Of a stretch of DNA of 64,000 nt, positions 36,541 through 50,288 are shown piece after piece. The translations under genes and the position numbers were made by a program. Numbering within the stretch: the stretch's first letter is position 1; each line of letters starts with the position of its first letter. The DNA is from Liolophura sinensis (lineage: Eukaryota; Mollusca; Polyplacophora; Chitonida; Chitonidae), in assembly GCF_032854445.1 (NCBI RefSeq), contig NW_027018072.1, positions 29,813 through 93,812 of the forward strand. Reading direction: 5' to 3'. The notes below the pieces were generated by a model. The model was not told the DNA's origin and made no database searches. It saw only the letters and a program-made list of their open reading frames with translations.

Positions 36541-38736
36541 ATCAATGATCATTGATGTCATAATCACGTGCCCAGCAACGGCTCTTACTCCATGGAAACC
36601 AGGGATATTTGCAATTTTTTAACAGCTGCCGATGCCTGGCCCAATTCCACATCTTTTGGCACCATATAAATGTGGGTCAGTGTTTAGTTGTACTTTTTAC
36701 AGCAGACTGTATCAAGTACCTTGTGTTTATTATGTACAAATGGTCTGGTTTTTCTACACGTAGATAAAGACATTGAGATTGTCTTGGACTTAGAAGTAAG
36801 ACAATTGCTGGGTGAGTTAAATCGGCTTAGCCGAAAGATTTGACGTCTTCTGGGCTACCGAAGGGCACATAACTTATAGTCAAAAGTTGAATATAGTAAT
36901 GACCAGTCGCGATTGTACAGAGTACAGTGTAGCCGATTTCAATTAACAAAAAGACCATGTAAAAATGCAAAAGTGGACAAACTGTTCCAGTGCTGCTGGT
37001 AAGAGGCTAATCCGACGTATTTTGTGACGAGAAATCGAATGGTGCAAACCGCGTTTGCTCTCCGACCAATACTTTTGGCTGTAGTGACAATTAAATGATC
37101 ATTTATGTCATAATCACGTGCCCAGCAACGGCACTTACTCCATGGAAACCAGGGAAATTTGCAATTTTTCAACAGCTGCCGATGCCTGGCTCAATTCCGC
37201 ATCTTTTGGCACCTTACTGAAGTGGGTCAGTGTTCAGTTGTACTTTTTACAGCAGACTGTATCAAGTACCTTGTGGTTTTCACGTACAAATGGTGTGGTT
37301 TTTCTACACGTAGATAAAGACATTGAGATTGTCTTGCACTTAGAAGTAAGGCAATTGCTGGGTGAGTAAATGGGCTTAGCCCAAAGATTTGACGTCTTCT
37401 GGGCTACCGAAGGGCACAGAACTTATAGTCAAAAGTTGAATATAGTAATGACCAGTCGCGATTGTACAGAGTACAGTGTAGCCGATTTCAATTAACAAAA
37501 AGACCAGGTAAAAATGCAAAAGTGGAAAAAATGTTCCAGTGCTGCTGGTAAGAGGCTAATCCGACGTATTTTGTGACGAGAAATCGAATGGTGCAAACCG
37601 CGTTGCTCTCCGACCAATACTTTTGGCTGTAGTGACAATTGAATGATAATTTATGTCATAATCACGTGCCCAGCAACGGCTCTTACTCCATGGAAACCAG
37701 GGAAATTTGCAATTTTTCAACAGCTGCCGATGCCTGGCTCAATTCCGCATCTTTTGGCACCTTACTGAAGTGGGTCAGTGTTCAGTTGTACTTTTTACAG
37801 CAGACTGTATCAAGTACCTTGTGGTTTTCACGTACAAATGGTGTGGTTTTTCTACACGTATATAAAGACATTGAGATTGTCTTGCACTTAGAAGTAAGGC
37901 AATTGCTGGGTGATTTAAATGGGCTTGGCCCAAAGATTTGACGTCTTCTGGGCTACCGAAGGGCACATAACTTATAGTCAAAAGTTGAATATAGTAATGA
38001 CCAGTCGCGATTGTACAGAGTACAGTGTAGCCGGTTTGAATTAACAAAAAGACCAGGCAAAAATGCAAAAGTGGAAAAACTGTTCCAGTGCTGCTGGTAA
38101 GAGGCTAATCCGACGTATTTGTGACGAGAAATCGAATGGTGCAAACCGCGTTGCTCTCCGACCAATACTTTTGGCTGTAGCGACAGATCAATGATTATTG
38201 ATGTCATAATCACGTGCCCAGCAACGGCTTCTTACTCCATGGAAACCAGGGATATTTGCAATTTTTCAACAGCTGCCGATGCCTGGCCCAATTCTGCATC
38301 TTTTGGCACCTTATAAATGTGGGTCAGTGTTCAGTTGTACTTTTCACAGCAGACTGTATCAAGTACCTTGTGTTTTTTATGTACAAATGGTCTGGTTTTT
38401 CTACACGTAGATAAAGACATTGAGATTGTCTTGGACTAAGAAGTAAGACAATTGCTGGGTGAGTTGAATGGGCTTAGCCGATAGATTTGACGTCTTCTGG
38501 GCTACCGAAGGGCACATAACTTATAGTCAAAAGTTGAATATAGTAATGACCAGTCGCGATTGTACAGAGTACAGTGTAGCCGATTTCAATTAACAAAAAG
38601 ACCAGGTAAAATTGCAAAAGTGGAAAAAATGTTCCAGTGCTTCTGGTAAGAGGCTAATCCGACGTATTTTGTGACGAGAAATCGAATGGTGCAAACCGCG
38701 TTGCTCTCCGACCAATACTTTTGGCTGTAGTGACAA
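36541..38736. repeat. Tetramer block, copy 2
   Basis: Monomers start at 36541 (T), 37091 (K), 37639 (K) and 38187 (T). The first three pair with 34339, 34892 and 35443 at offsets of 2,202, 2,199 and 2,196 bp; the shrinking offset records indels present only in copy 1. The fourth monomer has a different 3' half. Confidence 0.85.
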
Positions 38737-39286
38737 TTGAATGATAATTTATGTCATAATCACGTGCCCAGCAACGGCTCTTACTCCATGGAAACCAGGG
38801 AAATTTGCAATTTTTCAACAGCTGCCGATGCCTGGCTCAATTCCGCATCTTTTGGCACCTTACTGAAGTGGGTCAGTGTTCAGTTGTACTTTTTACAGCA
38901 GACTGTATCAAGTACCTTGTGGTTTTCACGTACAAATGGTGTGGTTTTTCTACACGTAGATAAAGACATTGAGATTGTCTTGCACATAGAAGTAAGGCAA
39001 TTTCTGGGTGAGTTAAATGTGCTTGGCCCAAAGATTTGACGTCTTCTGGGCTACCGAAGGGCACATAACTTATAGTCAAAAGTTGAATATAGTAATGACC
39101 AGTCGCGATTGTACAGAGTACAGTGTAGCCGATTTCAATTAACAAAAAGACCAGGTAAAAAATGCAAAAGTGGAAAAAATGTTCCAGTGCTGCTGGTAAG
39201 AGGCTAATCCGACGTATTTTGTGACGAGAAATCGAATGGTGCAAACCGCGTTGCTCTCCGACCAATACTTTTGGCTGTAGTGACAA
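37639..39286. repeat. Trimer block, copy 1
   Basis: Monomers start at 37639 (K), 38187 (T) and 38737 (K). They pair with 39287, 39835 and 40384. Shared markers are cacgtatataaag and gatttaaatggg in the first, atgattattgatg with cccaattctgcatc in the second, and gtgcttctggtaag with caatttctgggtg in the third. It overlaps the tetramer block because monomers 37639 and 38187 took part in both duplications. Confidence 0.85.
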
Positions 39287-40932
39287 TTGAATGATAATTT
39301 ATGTCATAATCACGTGCCCAGCAACGGCTCTTACTCCATGGAAACCAGGGAAATTTGCAATTTTTCAACAGCTGCCGATGCCTGGCTCAATTCCGCATCT
39401 TTTGGCACCTTACTGAAGTGGGTCAGTGTTCAGTTGTACTTTTTACAGCAGACTGTATCAAGTACCTTGTGGTTTTCACGTACAAATGGTGTGGTTTTTC
39501 TACACGTATATAAAGACATTGAGATTGTCTTGCACTTAGAAGTAAGGCAATTGCTGGGTGATTTAAATGGGCTTGGCCCAAAGATTGACGTCTTCTGGGC
39601 TACCGAAGGGCACATAACTTATAGTCAAAAGTTGAATATAGTAATGACCAGTCGCGATTGTACAGAGTGCAGTGTAGCCGGTTTGAATTAACAAAAAGAC
39701 CAGGCAAAAATGCAAAAGTGGAAAAACTGTTCCAGTGCTGCTGGTAAGAGGCTAATCCGACGTATTTTGTGACGAGAAATCGAATGGTGCAAACCGCGTT
39801 GCTCTCCGACCAATACTTTTGGCTGTAGCGACAGATCAATGATTATTGATGTCATAATCACGTGCCCAGCAACGGCTCTTACTCCATGGAAACCAGGGAT
39901 ATTTGCAATTTTTCAACAGCTGCCGATGCCTGGCCCAATTCTGCATCTTTTGGCACCTTATAAATGTGGGTCAGTGTTCAGTTGTACTTTTCACAGCAGA
40001 CTGTATCAAGTACCTTGTGTTTTTTATGTACAAATGGTCTGGTTTTTCTACACGTAGATAAAGACATTGAGATTGTCTTGGACTTAGAAGTAAGACAATT
40101 GCTGGGTGAGTTGAATGGGCTTAGCCGATAGATTTGACGTCTTCTGGGCTACCGAAGGGCACATAACTTATAGTCAAAAGTTGAATATAGTAATGACCAG
40201 TCGCGATTGTACAGAGTACAGTGTAGCCGATTTCAATTAACAAAAAGACCAGGTAAAAATGCAAAAGTGGAAAAAATGTTCCAGTGCTTCTGGTAAGAGG
40301 CTAATCCGACGTATTTTGTGACGAGAAATCGAATGGTGCAAACCGCGTTGCTCTCCGACCAATACTTTTGGCTGTAGCGACAATTGAATGATAATTTATG
40401 TCATAATCACGTGCCCAGCAACGGCTCTTACTCCATGGAAACCAGTGAAATTTGCAATTTTTCAACAGCTGCCGATGCCTGGCTCAATTCCGCATCTTTT
40501 GGCACCTTACTGAAGTGGGTCAGTGTTCAGTTGTACTTTTTACAGCAGACTGTATCAAGTACCTTGTGGTTTTCACGTACAAATGGTGTGGTTTTTCTAC
40601 ACGTAGATAAAGACATTGAGATTGTCTTGCACTTAGAAGTAAGGCAATTTCTGGGTGAGTTAAATGGGCTTGGCCCAAAGATTTGACGTCTTCTGGGCTA
40701 CCGAAGGGCACATAACTTATAGTCAAAAGTTGAATATAGTAATGACCAGTCGAGATTGTACAGAGTACAGTGTAGCCGATTTCAATTAACAAAAAGACAA
40801 GGCAAAAATGCAAAAGTGGAAAAACTGTTCCAGTTCTGCTGGTAAGAGGCTAATCCGACGTATTTTGTGACGACAAATCGTATGGTGCAAACCGCGTTGC
40901 TCTCCGACCAATACTTTTGCCTGTAGTGACAA
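39287..40932. repeat. Trimer block, copy 2
   Basis: Partner of 37639-39286, offset about 1,648 bp. One T is missing near 39,585 (aagattgacg for aagatttgacg), which removes the usual stop and accidentally lengthens a reading frame. Confidence 0.85.
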
Positions 40933-42031
40933 TTGAATGATCATTTATGTCATAATCACGTGCCCAGCAACGGCTCTTACTCCATGGAAACCAGGGAAAT
41001 TTGCAATTTTTCAACAGCTGCCGATGCCTGGCTCAATTCCGCATCTTTTGGCACCTTATTCATGTGGGTCTGTGGTCAGTTGTACTTTTTACAGCAGACT
41101 GTATCAAGTACCTTGTGTTTTTCACTTACAAATGGTGTGGTTTTTCTACACGTAGATAAAGACATTGAGATTGTCTTGCACTTAGAAGTAAGGCAATTGC
41201 TGGGTGAGTTAAATGGGCTTAGCCCAAAGACTTCAGGTCTTCTGGGCTACCGAAGGGCACATAACTTATAGTCAAAAGTTGAATATAGTAATGACCAGTC
41301 GCGATTGTACAGAGTACAGTGTAGCCGATTTCAATTAACAAAAAGACCAGGCAAAAATGCAAAATTGGAAAAACTGTTCCAGTGCTACTAGTAAGAGACT
41401 AATCCGACGTATTTTGTGACGAGAAATCGAATGGTGCAATCCGCGTTGCTCTCCGATCCATACTTTTGGCTGTAGCGGCAATTGAATGATCATTTATGTC
41501 ATAATCACGTGCCCAGCAACGGCTCTTACTCCATGGAAACCAGGGAAATTTGCAATTTTTCAACAGCTGCCGATGCCTGGCTCAATTCCGCATCTTTTGG
41601 CACCTTACTGAAGTGGGTCAGTGTTCAGTTGTACTTTTTACAGCAGACTGTATCAAGTACCTTGTGTTTTTCACGTACAAATGGTGTGGTTTTTCTACAC
41701 GTAGATAAAGACATTGAGATTGTCTTGCACTTAGAAGTAAGGCAATTGCTGGGTGAGTTAAATGGGTCTTAGCCCAAAGATTTGACGTCTTCTGGGCTAC
41801 CGAAGGGCACATAACTTATAATCAAAAGTTTAATATAGTAATGACCAGTCGCGATTGTACAGAGTACAGTTTAGCCGATTTCAATTAACAAAAAGACGAG
41901 GTAAAAATGCAAAAGTGGAAAAACTGTTCCAGTGCTACTAGTAAGAGGCTAATCCGACGTATTTTGTGACGAGAAATCGAATGGTGCAAACCGCGTTGCT
42001 CTCCGACCAATACTTTTGGCTGTAGCGACAG
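40933..42031. repeat. Satellite monomers (M, K)
   Basis: Monomers start at 40933 (class M) and 41482 (class K). The second ends with the variant cttataatcaaaagttt (near 41,815), also seen near 36,326 and 42,915. Confidence 0.92.
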
Positions 42032-43129
42032 ATCAATGATCATTGATGTCATAATCACGTGCCCAGCAACGGCTCTTACTCCATGGAAACCAGGGATATT
42101 TGCAATTTTTTAACAGCTGCCGATGCCTGGCCCAATTCCACATCTTTTGGCACCATGTAAATGTGGGTCAGTGTTTAGTTGTACTTTTTACAGCAGACTG
42201 TATCAAGTACCTTGTGTTTTTTATGTACAAATGGTCTGGTTTTTCTACACGTAGATAAAGACATTGAGATTGTCTTGGACTTAGAAGTAAGACAATTGCT
42301 GGGTGAGTTAAATCGGCTTAGCCGAAAGATTTGACGTCCTTCTGGGCTACCGAAGGGCACATAACTTATAGTCAAAAGTTGAATATAGTAATGACCAGTC
42401 GCGATTGTACAGAGTACAGTGTAGCCGATTTCAATTAACAAAAAGACCAGGTAAAAATGCAAAAGTGGACAAACTGTTCCAGTGCTGCTGGTAAGAGGCT
42501 AATCCGACGTATTTTGTGACGAGAAATCGAATGGTGCAAACCGCGTTGCTCTCCAACCAATACTTTTGGCTGTAGTGACAATTGAATGATCATTTATGTC
42601 ATAATCACGTGCCCAGCAACGGCACTTACTCCATGGAAACCAAAGAAATTTGCAATTTTTCAACAGCTGCCGATGCCTGGCTCAATTCCGCATCTTTTGG
42701 CACCTTACTGAAGTGGGTCAGTGTTCAGTTGTACTTTTTACAGCAGACTGTATCAAGTACCTTGTCTTTTTCACGTACAAATGGTGTGGTTTTTCTACAC
42801 GTAGATAAAGACATTGAGATTGTCTTGGACTTAGAAGTAAGGCAATTGCTGGGTGAGTTAAATGGGCTTAGCCGAAAGATTTGACGTCTTCTGGGCTACC
42901 GAAGGGCACATAACTTATAATCAAAAGTTTAATATAGTAATGACCAGTCGCGATTGTACAGAGTACAGTTTAGCCGATTTCAATTACAAAAAGACGAAGC
43001 AAAAATGCAAAAGTGGAAAAACTGTTCCAGTGCTACTAGTAAGAGGCTAATCCGACGTATTTTGTGACGAGAAATCGAATGGTGCAAACCGCGTTGCTCT
43101 CCGACCAATACTTTTGGCTGTAGCGACAG
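42032..43129. repeat. Dimer block, copy 1
   Basis: Class T monomer at 42032 and K monomer at 42582. Markers shared with the next dimer are caccatgtaaatg, aaatcggcttagccg and ggcacttactcc. The K monomer of this copy has the private gaaaccaaagaaat. Confidence 0.85.
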
Positions 43130-44231
43130 ATCAATGATCATTGATGTCATAATCACGTGCCCAGCAACGGCTCTTACTCCATGGAAACCAGGGATATTTG
43201 CAATTTTTTAACAGCTGCCGATGCCTGGCCCAATTCCACATCTTTTGGCACCATGTAAATGTGGGTCAGTGTTTAGTTGTACTTTTTACAGCAGACTGTA
43301 TCAAGTACCTTGTGTTTTTTATGTACAAATGGTGTGGTTTTTCTACACGTAGATAAAGACATTGAGATTGTCTTGGACTTAGAAGTAAGACAATTGCTGG
43401 GTGAGTTAAATCGGCTTAGCCGAAAGATTTGACGTCTTCTGGGCTACCGAAGGGCACATAACTTATAGTCAAAAGTTGAATATAGTAATGACCAGTCGCG
43501 ATTGTACAGAGTACAGTGTAGCCGATTTCAATTAACAAAAAGACCAGGTAAAAATGCAAAAGTAGACAAACTGTTCCAGTGCTGCTGGTAAGAGGCTAAT
43601 CCGACGTATTTTGTGACGAGAAATCGAATGGTGCAAACCGCGTTGCTCTCCGACCAATACTTTTGGCTGTAGTGACAATTGAATGATCATTGATGTCATA
43701 ATCACGTGCCCAGCAACGGCACTTACTCCATGGAAACCAGGGAAATTTGCAATTTTTCAACAGCTGCCGATGCCTGGCTCAATTCCGCATCTTTTGGCAC
43801 CTTACTGAAGTGGGGTCAGTGTTCAGTTGTACTTTTTACAGCAGACTGTATCAAGTACCTTGTGTTTTTCACGTACAAATGGTGTGGTTTTTCTAGACGT
43901 AGATAAAGACATTAAGATTGTCTTTGGACTTAGAAGTAAGGCAATTGCTGGGTGAGTTAAATGGGCTTAACCCAAAGATTTGACGTCTTCTGGGCTACCG
44001 AAGGGCACATAATTTATAGTCAAAAGTTGAAATATAGTAATGACCAGTCGCGATTGTACAGAGTACAGTTTAGCCAATTTCAATTAACAAAAAGACAAAG
44101 CAAAAATGCAAAAGTGGAAAAACTGTTCCAGTGCTACTAGTAAGAGGCTAATCCGACGTATTTTGTGACGAGAAATCGAATGGTGCAAACCGTGTTGCTC
44201 TCCGACCGAATACTTTTGGCTGTAGCGACAG
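43130..44231. repeat. Dimer block, copy 2
   Basis: Class T monomer at 43130 and K monomer at 43679, paired with 42032 and 42582. The K copy here has a gatcattgatg start and a few extra bases (tggggtcag near 43,811 and gtctttggac near 43,919). Confidence 0.85.
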
Positions 44232-45335
44232 ATCAATGATCATTGATGTGATAATCACGTGCCCAGCAACGGCTCTTACTCCATGGAAACCAGGGATATT
44301 TGCAATTTTTTAACAGCTCCCAATGCCTGGCCCAATTCCACATTATATGGCACCTTATAAAATGTGGGGTCAGTGTTTAGTTGTACTTTTCACAGCAGAC
44401 TGTATCAAGTACCTTGTGTTTTTTATGTACAAATGGTGTGGTTTTTTCTACACGTAGATAAAGACATTGAGATTGTCTTGGACTTAGAAGTAAGACAATT
44501 GCTGGGTGAGTTAAATGGGCTTAGCCCAAAGATTTGACGTCTTCTGGGCTACCGAAGGGCACATAACTTATAGTCAAAAGTTGAATATAGTAATGACCAG
44601 TCGCGATTGTACAGAGTACAGTGTAGCCGATTTCAATTAACAAAAAGACCAGGTAAAAATGCAAAAGTGGAAAAACTGTTCCAGTGCTACTAGTAAGAGC
44701 CTAATCCGACGTATTTTGTGACGAGAAATCGAATGGTGCAATCCGCGTTGCTCTCCGACCAATACTTTTGGCTGTAGCGACAATTGAATGATCATTTATG
44801 TCATAATCACGTGCGTAGAAACGGCTCTTACTCCTTGGAAACCAGGGAAATTTGCAATTTTTCAACAGCTGCCGATGCCTGCTCAATTCCTCATCTTTAG
44901 GCACCTTACTGAAGTGGGGTCAGTGTTCAGTTGTACTTTTTACAGCAGACTGTATCAAGTACCTTGTGGTTTTCACGTACAAATGGTGTGGTTTTTCTAC
45001 ACGTAGATAAAGACATTGAGATTGTCTTGCACTTAGAAGTAAGGCAATTGCTGGGTGAGTTAAATGGGCTTGGGCCCAAAGATTTGACGTCTTCTGGGCT
45101 ACCGAAGGGCACATAACTTATAGTCAAAAGTTGAATATAGTAATGACCAGTCGCGATTGTACAGAGTGCAGTGTAGCCGGTTTTCAATTAACAAAAAGAC
45201 CAGGCAAAAATTGCAAAAGTGGACAAACTGTTCCAGTGCTGCTGGTAAGAGGCTAATCCGACGTGTTTTGTGACGACAAATCGAATGGTGCAAACCGCGT
45301 TGCTCTCCGACCAATACTTTTGCCTGTAGTGACAA
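44232..45335. repeat. Satellite monomers (T, K) with small indels
   Basis: Monomers start at 44232 (T, 552 bp) and 44784 (K, 552 bp). The T monomer is unusually divergent (cagctcccaatg, acattatatggc, ttataaaatgtgggg). The K monomer carries gtgcgtagaaacgg, which links it to the K monomers of the pentamer region downstream. Confidence 0.9.
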
Positions 45336-48088
45336 TTGAATGATCATTTATGTCATAATCACGTGCCCAGCAACGGCTCTTACTCCATGGAAACCAGGGA
45401 AATTTGCAATTTTTCAACAGCTGCCGATGCCTGGCTCAATTCCGCATCTTTTGGCACCTTATTCATGTGGGTCTGTGGTCAGTTGTACTTTTTACAGCAG
45501 ACTGTATCAAGTACCTTGTGTTCTTCATGTACAAATGGTGTGGTTTTTCTACACGTAGATAAAGACATTGAGATTGTCTTGCACTTAGAAGTAAGACAAT
45601 TGCTGGGTGAGTTAAATGGGCTTAGCCCAAAGATTTGAGGTCTTCTGGGCTACCGAAGGGCACATAACTTATAGTCAAAAGTTGAATATAGTAATGACCA
45701 GTCGCGATTGTACAGAGTACAGTGTAGCCGGTTTCAATTAACAAAAAGACCTGGTAAAAATGCAAAAGTGGAAAAACTGTTCCAGTGCTGCTGGTAAGAG
45801 GCTAATCCGACGTATTTTGTGACGAGAAATCGAATGGTGCAAACCGCGTTGCTCTCCGACCAATACTTTTGGCTGTTGTGACAATTGAATGATCATTTAT
45901 GTCATAGTCACGTGCCCAGCAACGGCTCTTACTCCATGGAAACCAGGGAAATTTGCAATTTTTCAACAGCTGCCGATGCCTGGCTCAATTCTGCATCTTT
46001 TGGCACCTTACTGAAGTGGGTCAGCGTTCAGTTGTACTTTTTACAGCAGACTGTATCAAGTACCTTGTGGTTTTCACGTACAAATGGTGTGGTTTTTTCT
46101 ACACGTAGATAAAGACATTGAGATTGTCTTGCACTTAGAAGTAAGGCAAATGCTGGGTGAGTTAAATGGGCTTAGCCCAAAGATTTGAGGTCTTCTGGGC
46201 TACCGAAGGGCACATAACTTATAGTCAAAAGTTGAATATAGTAATGACCAGTCGCGATTGTACAGAGTGCAGTGTAGCCGGTTTCAATTAACAAAAAGAC
46301 CAGGCAAAAATGCAGAAGTGGACAAACTGTTCCAGTGCTGCTGGTAATAGGCTAATCCGACGTATTTTGTGACGAGAAATCGAATGGTGCAAACCGCGTT
46401 GCTCTCCGACCAATACTTTTGGCTGTAGCGACAGATCAATGATCATTGATGTCATAATCACGTGCCCAGCAACGGCTCTTACTCCATGGAAAACCAGAGG
46501 GAATTTGTGCAATTTTTTCAACAGCTGCCAATGCCTGGCCCAATTCCACATCTTTTGGCACCTTATAAATGTGGGTCAGTGTTTTAGTTGTACTTTTCAC
46601 AGCAGACTGTATCAAGTACCTTGTGGTTTTCACGTACAAATGGTGTGGTTTTTCTACACGTAGATAAAGACATTAAGATTGTCTTGGACTTAGAAGTAAG
46701 GCAATTGCTGGGTGAGTTAAATGGGCTTAGCCGAAAGATTTGACGTCCTTCTGGGCTACCGAAGGGCACATAACTTATAGTCAAAAGTTAAATATAGTAA
46801 TGACCAGTCGCGATTGTACAGAGTACAGTTTAGCCGATTTCAATTAACAAAAACACGAAGCAAAAATGCAAAAGTGGAAAAAACTGTTCCAGTGCTACTA
46901 TTAAGAGGCTAATCCGACGTATTTTGTGACGAGAAATCGAATGGTGCAAACTGCGTTGCTCTCCGACCAATACTTTTGGCTGTAGCGACAGATCAATGAT
47001 CATTGATGTCATAATCACGTGCCCAGCAACGGCTCTTACTCCATGGAAACCAGGGATATTTGCAATTTTTTAACAGCTGCCGATGCCTGGCTCAATTCCA
47101 CATCTTTTGGCACCTTATAAGTGTGGGTCAGTGTTTAGTTGTACTTTTTACAGCAGACTGTATCAAGTACCTTGTGTTTTTTATGTACAAATGGTGTGGT
47201 TTTTCTACACGTAGATAAGACATTGAGATTGTCTTGGACTTAGAAGTAAGACAATTGCTGGGTGAGTTAAATGGGCTTAGCCGAAAGATTTGACGTCTTC
47301 TGGGCTACCGAAGGGCACATAACTTATAGTCAAAAGTTGAATATAGTAATGACCAGTCGCGATTGTACAGAGTACAGTGTAGCCGATTTCAATTAACAAA
47401 AAGACCATGTAAAAATGCAAAAGTAGAAAAACTGTTCCAGTGCTACTAGTAAGAGCCTAATCCGACGTATTTTGTGACGAGAAATCGAATGGTGCAATCC
47501 GCGTTGCTCTCCGACCAATACTTTTGGCTGTAGCGACAGATCAATGATCATTGATGTCATAATCACGTGCCCAGCAACGGCTCTTACTCCATGGAAACCA
47601 GGGATATTTGCAATTTTTTAACAGCTGCCGATGCCTGGCTCAATTCCTCATCTTTTGGCACCTTACTGAAGTGGGTCAGTGTTCAGTTGTACTTTTTACA
47701 GCAGACTGTATCAAGTACCTTGTGGTTTTCACGTACAAATGGTGTGGTTTTTCTACACGTAGATAAAGACATTGAGACTGTCTTGCACTTAGAAGTAAGG
47801 CAATTGCTGGGTGAGTTAAATGGGCTTGGCCCAAAGATTTGACGTCTTCTGGGCTACCGAAGGGCACATAACTTATAGTCAAAAGTTGAATATAGTAATG
47901 ACCAGTCGCGATTGTACAGAGTGCAGTGTAGCCGGTTTCAATTAACAAAAAGACCAGGCTAAAATGCAAAAGTGGACAAACTGTTCCAGTGCTGCTGGTA
48001 AGAGGCTAATCCGACGTATTTTGTGACGACAAATCGAATGGTGCAAACCGCGTTGCTCTCCGACCAATACTTTTGCCTGTAGTGACAA
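45336..48088. repeat. Pentamer HOR, unit 1
   Basis: Monomers start at 45336 (M), 45885 (K, with ggcaaatgctggg), 46435 (T, with gctgccaatgcc), 46992 (T, with ttataagtgtggg) and 47540 (T/K chimera, with attcctcatc). The monomer at 46435 is 557 bp because of several small insertions (aaaaccagagg, gaatttgtgcaa and others). Confidence 0.88.
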
Positions 48089-50288
48089 TTGAATGATCAT
48101 TTATGTCATAATCACGTGCCCAGCAACGGCTCTTACTCCATGGAAACCAATGAAAATTTGCAATTTTTTCAACAGCTGCCGATGCCTGGCTCAATTCCGC
48201 ATCTTTTGGCACCTTATTCATGTGGGTCTGTGGTCAGTTGTACTTTTTACAGCAGACTGTATCAAGTACCTTGTGTTCTTCATGTACAAATGGTGTGGTT
48301 TTTCTACACGTAGATAAAGACATTGAGATTGTCTTGCCACTTAGAAGTAAGACAATTGCTGGGTGAGTTAAATGGGCTTAGCCCAAAGATTTGAGGTCTT
48401 CTGGGCTACCGAAGGGCACATAACTTATAGTCAAAAGTTGAATATAGTAATGACCAGTCGCGATTGTACAGAGTACAGTGTAGCCGATTTCAATTAACAA
48501 AAAGACCTGGTAAAATGCAAAGTGGAAAAACTGTTCCAGTGCTGCTGGTAAGAGGCTAATCCGACGTATTTTGTGACGAGAAATCGAATGGTGCAAACCG
48601 CGTTGCTCTCCGACCAATACTTTTGGCTGTAGTGACAATTGAATGATCATTTATGTCATAGTCACGTGCGTAGCAACGGCTCTTACTCCATGGAAACCAG
48701 GGAAATTTGCAATTTTTCAACAGCTGCCGATGCCTGGCTCAATTCTGCATCTTTTGGCACCTTACTGAAGTGGGTCAGCGTTCAGTTGTACTTTTTACAG
48801 CAGACTGTATCAAGTACCTTGTGGTTTTCACGTACAAATGGTGTGGTTTTTCTACACGTAGATAAAGACATTGAGATTGTCTTGCACTTAGAAGTAAGGC
48901 AAATGCTGGGTGAGTTAAATGGGCTTAGCCCAAAGATTTGAGGTCTTCTGGGCTACCGAAGGGCACATAACTTATAGTCAAAAGTTGAATATAGTAATGA
49001 CCAGTCGCGATTGTACAGAGTACAGTTTAGCCGATTTCAATTAACAAAAAGACCAGGCAAAAATGCAAAAGTGGACAAACTGTTCCAGTGCTGCTGGTAA
49101 AAGGCTAATCCGACGTATTTTGTGACGAGAAATCGAATGGTGCAAACTGCGTTGCTCTCCGACCAATACTTTTGGCTGTAGCGACAGATCAATGATCATT
49201 GATGTCATAATCACGTGCCCAGCAACGGCTCTTACTCCATGGAAACCAGGGATATTTGCAATTTTTTAACAGCTGCCGATGCCTGGCTCAATTCCACATC
49301 TTTTGGCACCTTATAAGTGTGGGTCAGTGTTTAGTTGTACTTTTTACAGCAGACTGTATCAAGTACCTTGTGTTTTTTATGTACAAATGGTGTGGTTTTT
49401 CTACACGTAGATAAAGACATTGAGATTGTCTTGGACTTAGAAGTAAGACAATTGCTGGGTGAGTTAAATGGGCTTAGCCGAAAGATTTGAGGTCTTCTGG
49501 GCTACCGAAGGGCACATAAACTTATAGTCAAAAGTTGAATATAGTAATGACCAGTCGCGATTGTACAGAGTATACAGTGTAGCCGATTTCAATTAACAAA
49601 AAGACCAGGTAAAAATGCAAAAGTAGAAAAACTGTTCCAGTGCTACTAGTAAGAGCCTAATCCGACGTATTTTGTGACGAGAAATCGAATGGTGCAATCC
49701 GCGTTGCTGTCCGACCAATACTTTTGGCTGTAGCGACAATTGAATGATCATTTATGTCATAATCACGTGCGTAGAAACGGCTCTTACCCCATGGAAACCA
49801 GGGAAATTTGCAATTTTTCAACAGCTGCCGATGCCTGGCTCAATTCCTCATCTTTTGGCACCTTACTGAAGTGGGTCAGTGTTCAGTTGTACTTTTTACA
49901 GCAGACTGTATCAAGTACCTTGTGGTTTTCACGTACAAATGGTGTGGTTTTTCTACACGTAGATAAAGACATTGAGACTGTCTTGCACTTAGAAGTAAGG
50001 CAATTGCTGGGTGAGTTAAATGGGCTTGGCCCAAAGATTTGACGTCTTCTGGGCTACCGAAGGGCACATAACTTATAGTCAAAAGTTGAATATAGTAATG
50101 ACCAGTCGCGATTGTACAGAGTGCAGTGTAGCCGGTTTCAATTAACAAAAAGACCAGGCAAAAATGCAAAAGTGGACAAACTGTTCCAGTGCTGCTGGTA
50201 AGAGGCTAATCCGACGTATTTTGTGACGACAAATCGAATGGTGCAAACCGCGTTGCTCTCCGACCAATACTTTTGCCTGTAGTGACAA
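48089..50288. repeat. Pentamer HOR, unit 2, one monomer missing
   Basis: Monomers start at 48089 (M), 48639 (K), 49188 (T, ttataagtgtggg type) and 49740 (K, gtgcgtagaaacgg type). The first T monomer of the pentamer, the gctgccaatgcc type, is absent, so the unit is a tetramer. A private two-base insertion gives gagtatacagtg near 49,570. Confidence 0.88.
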
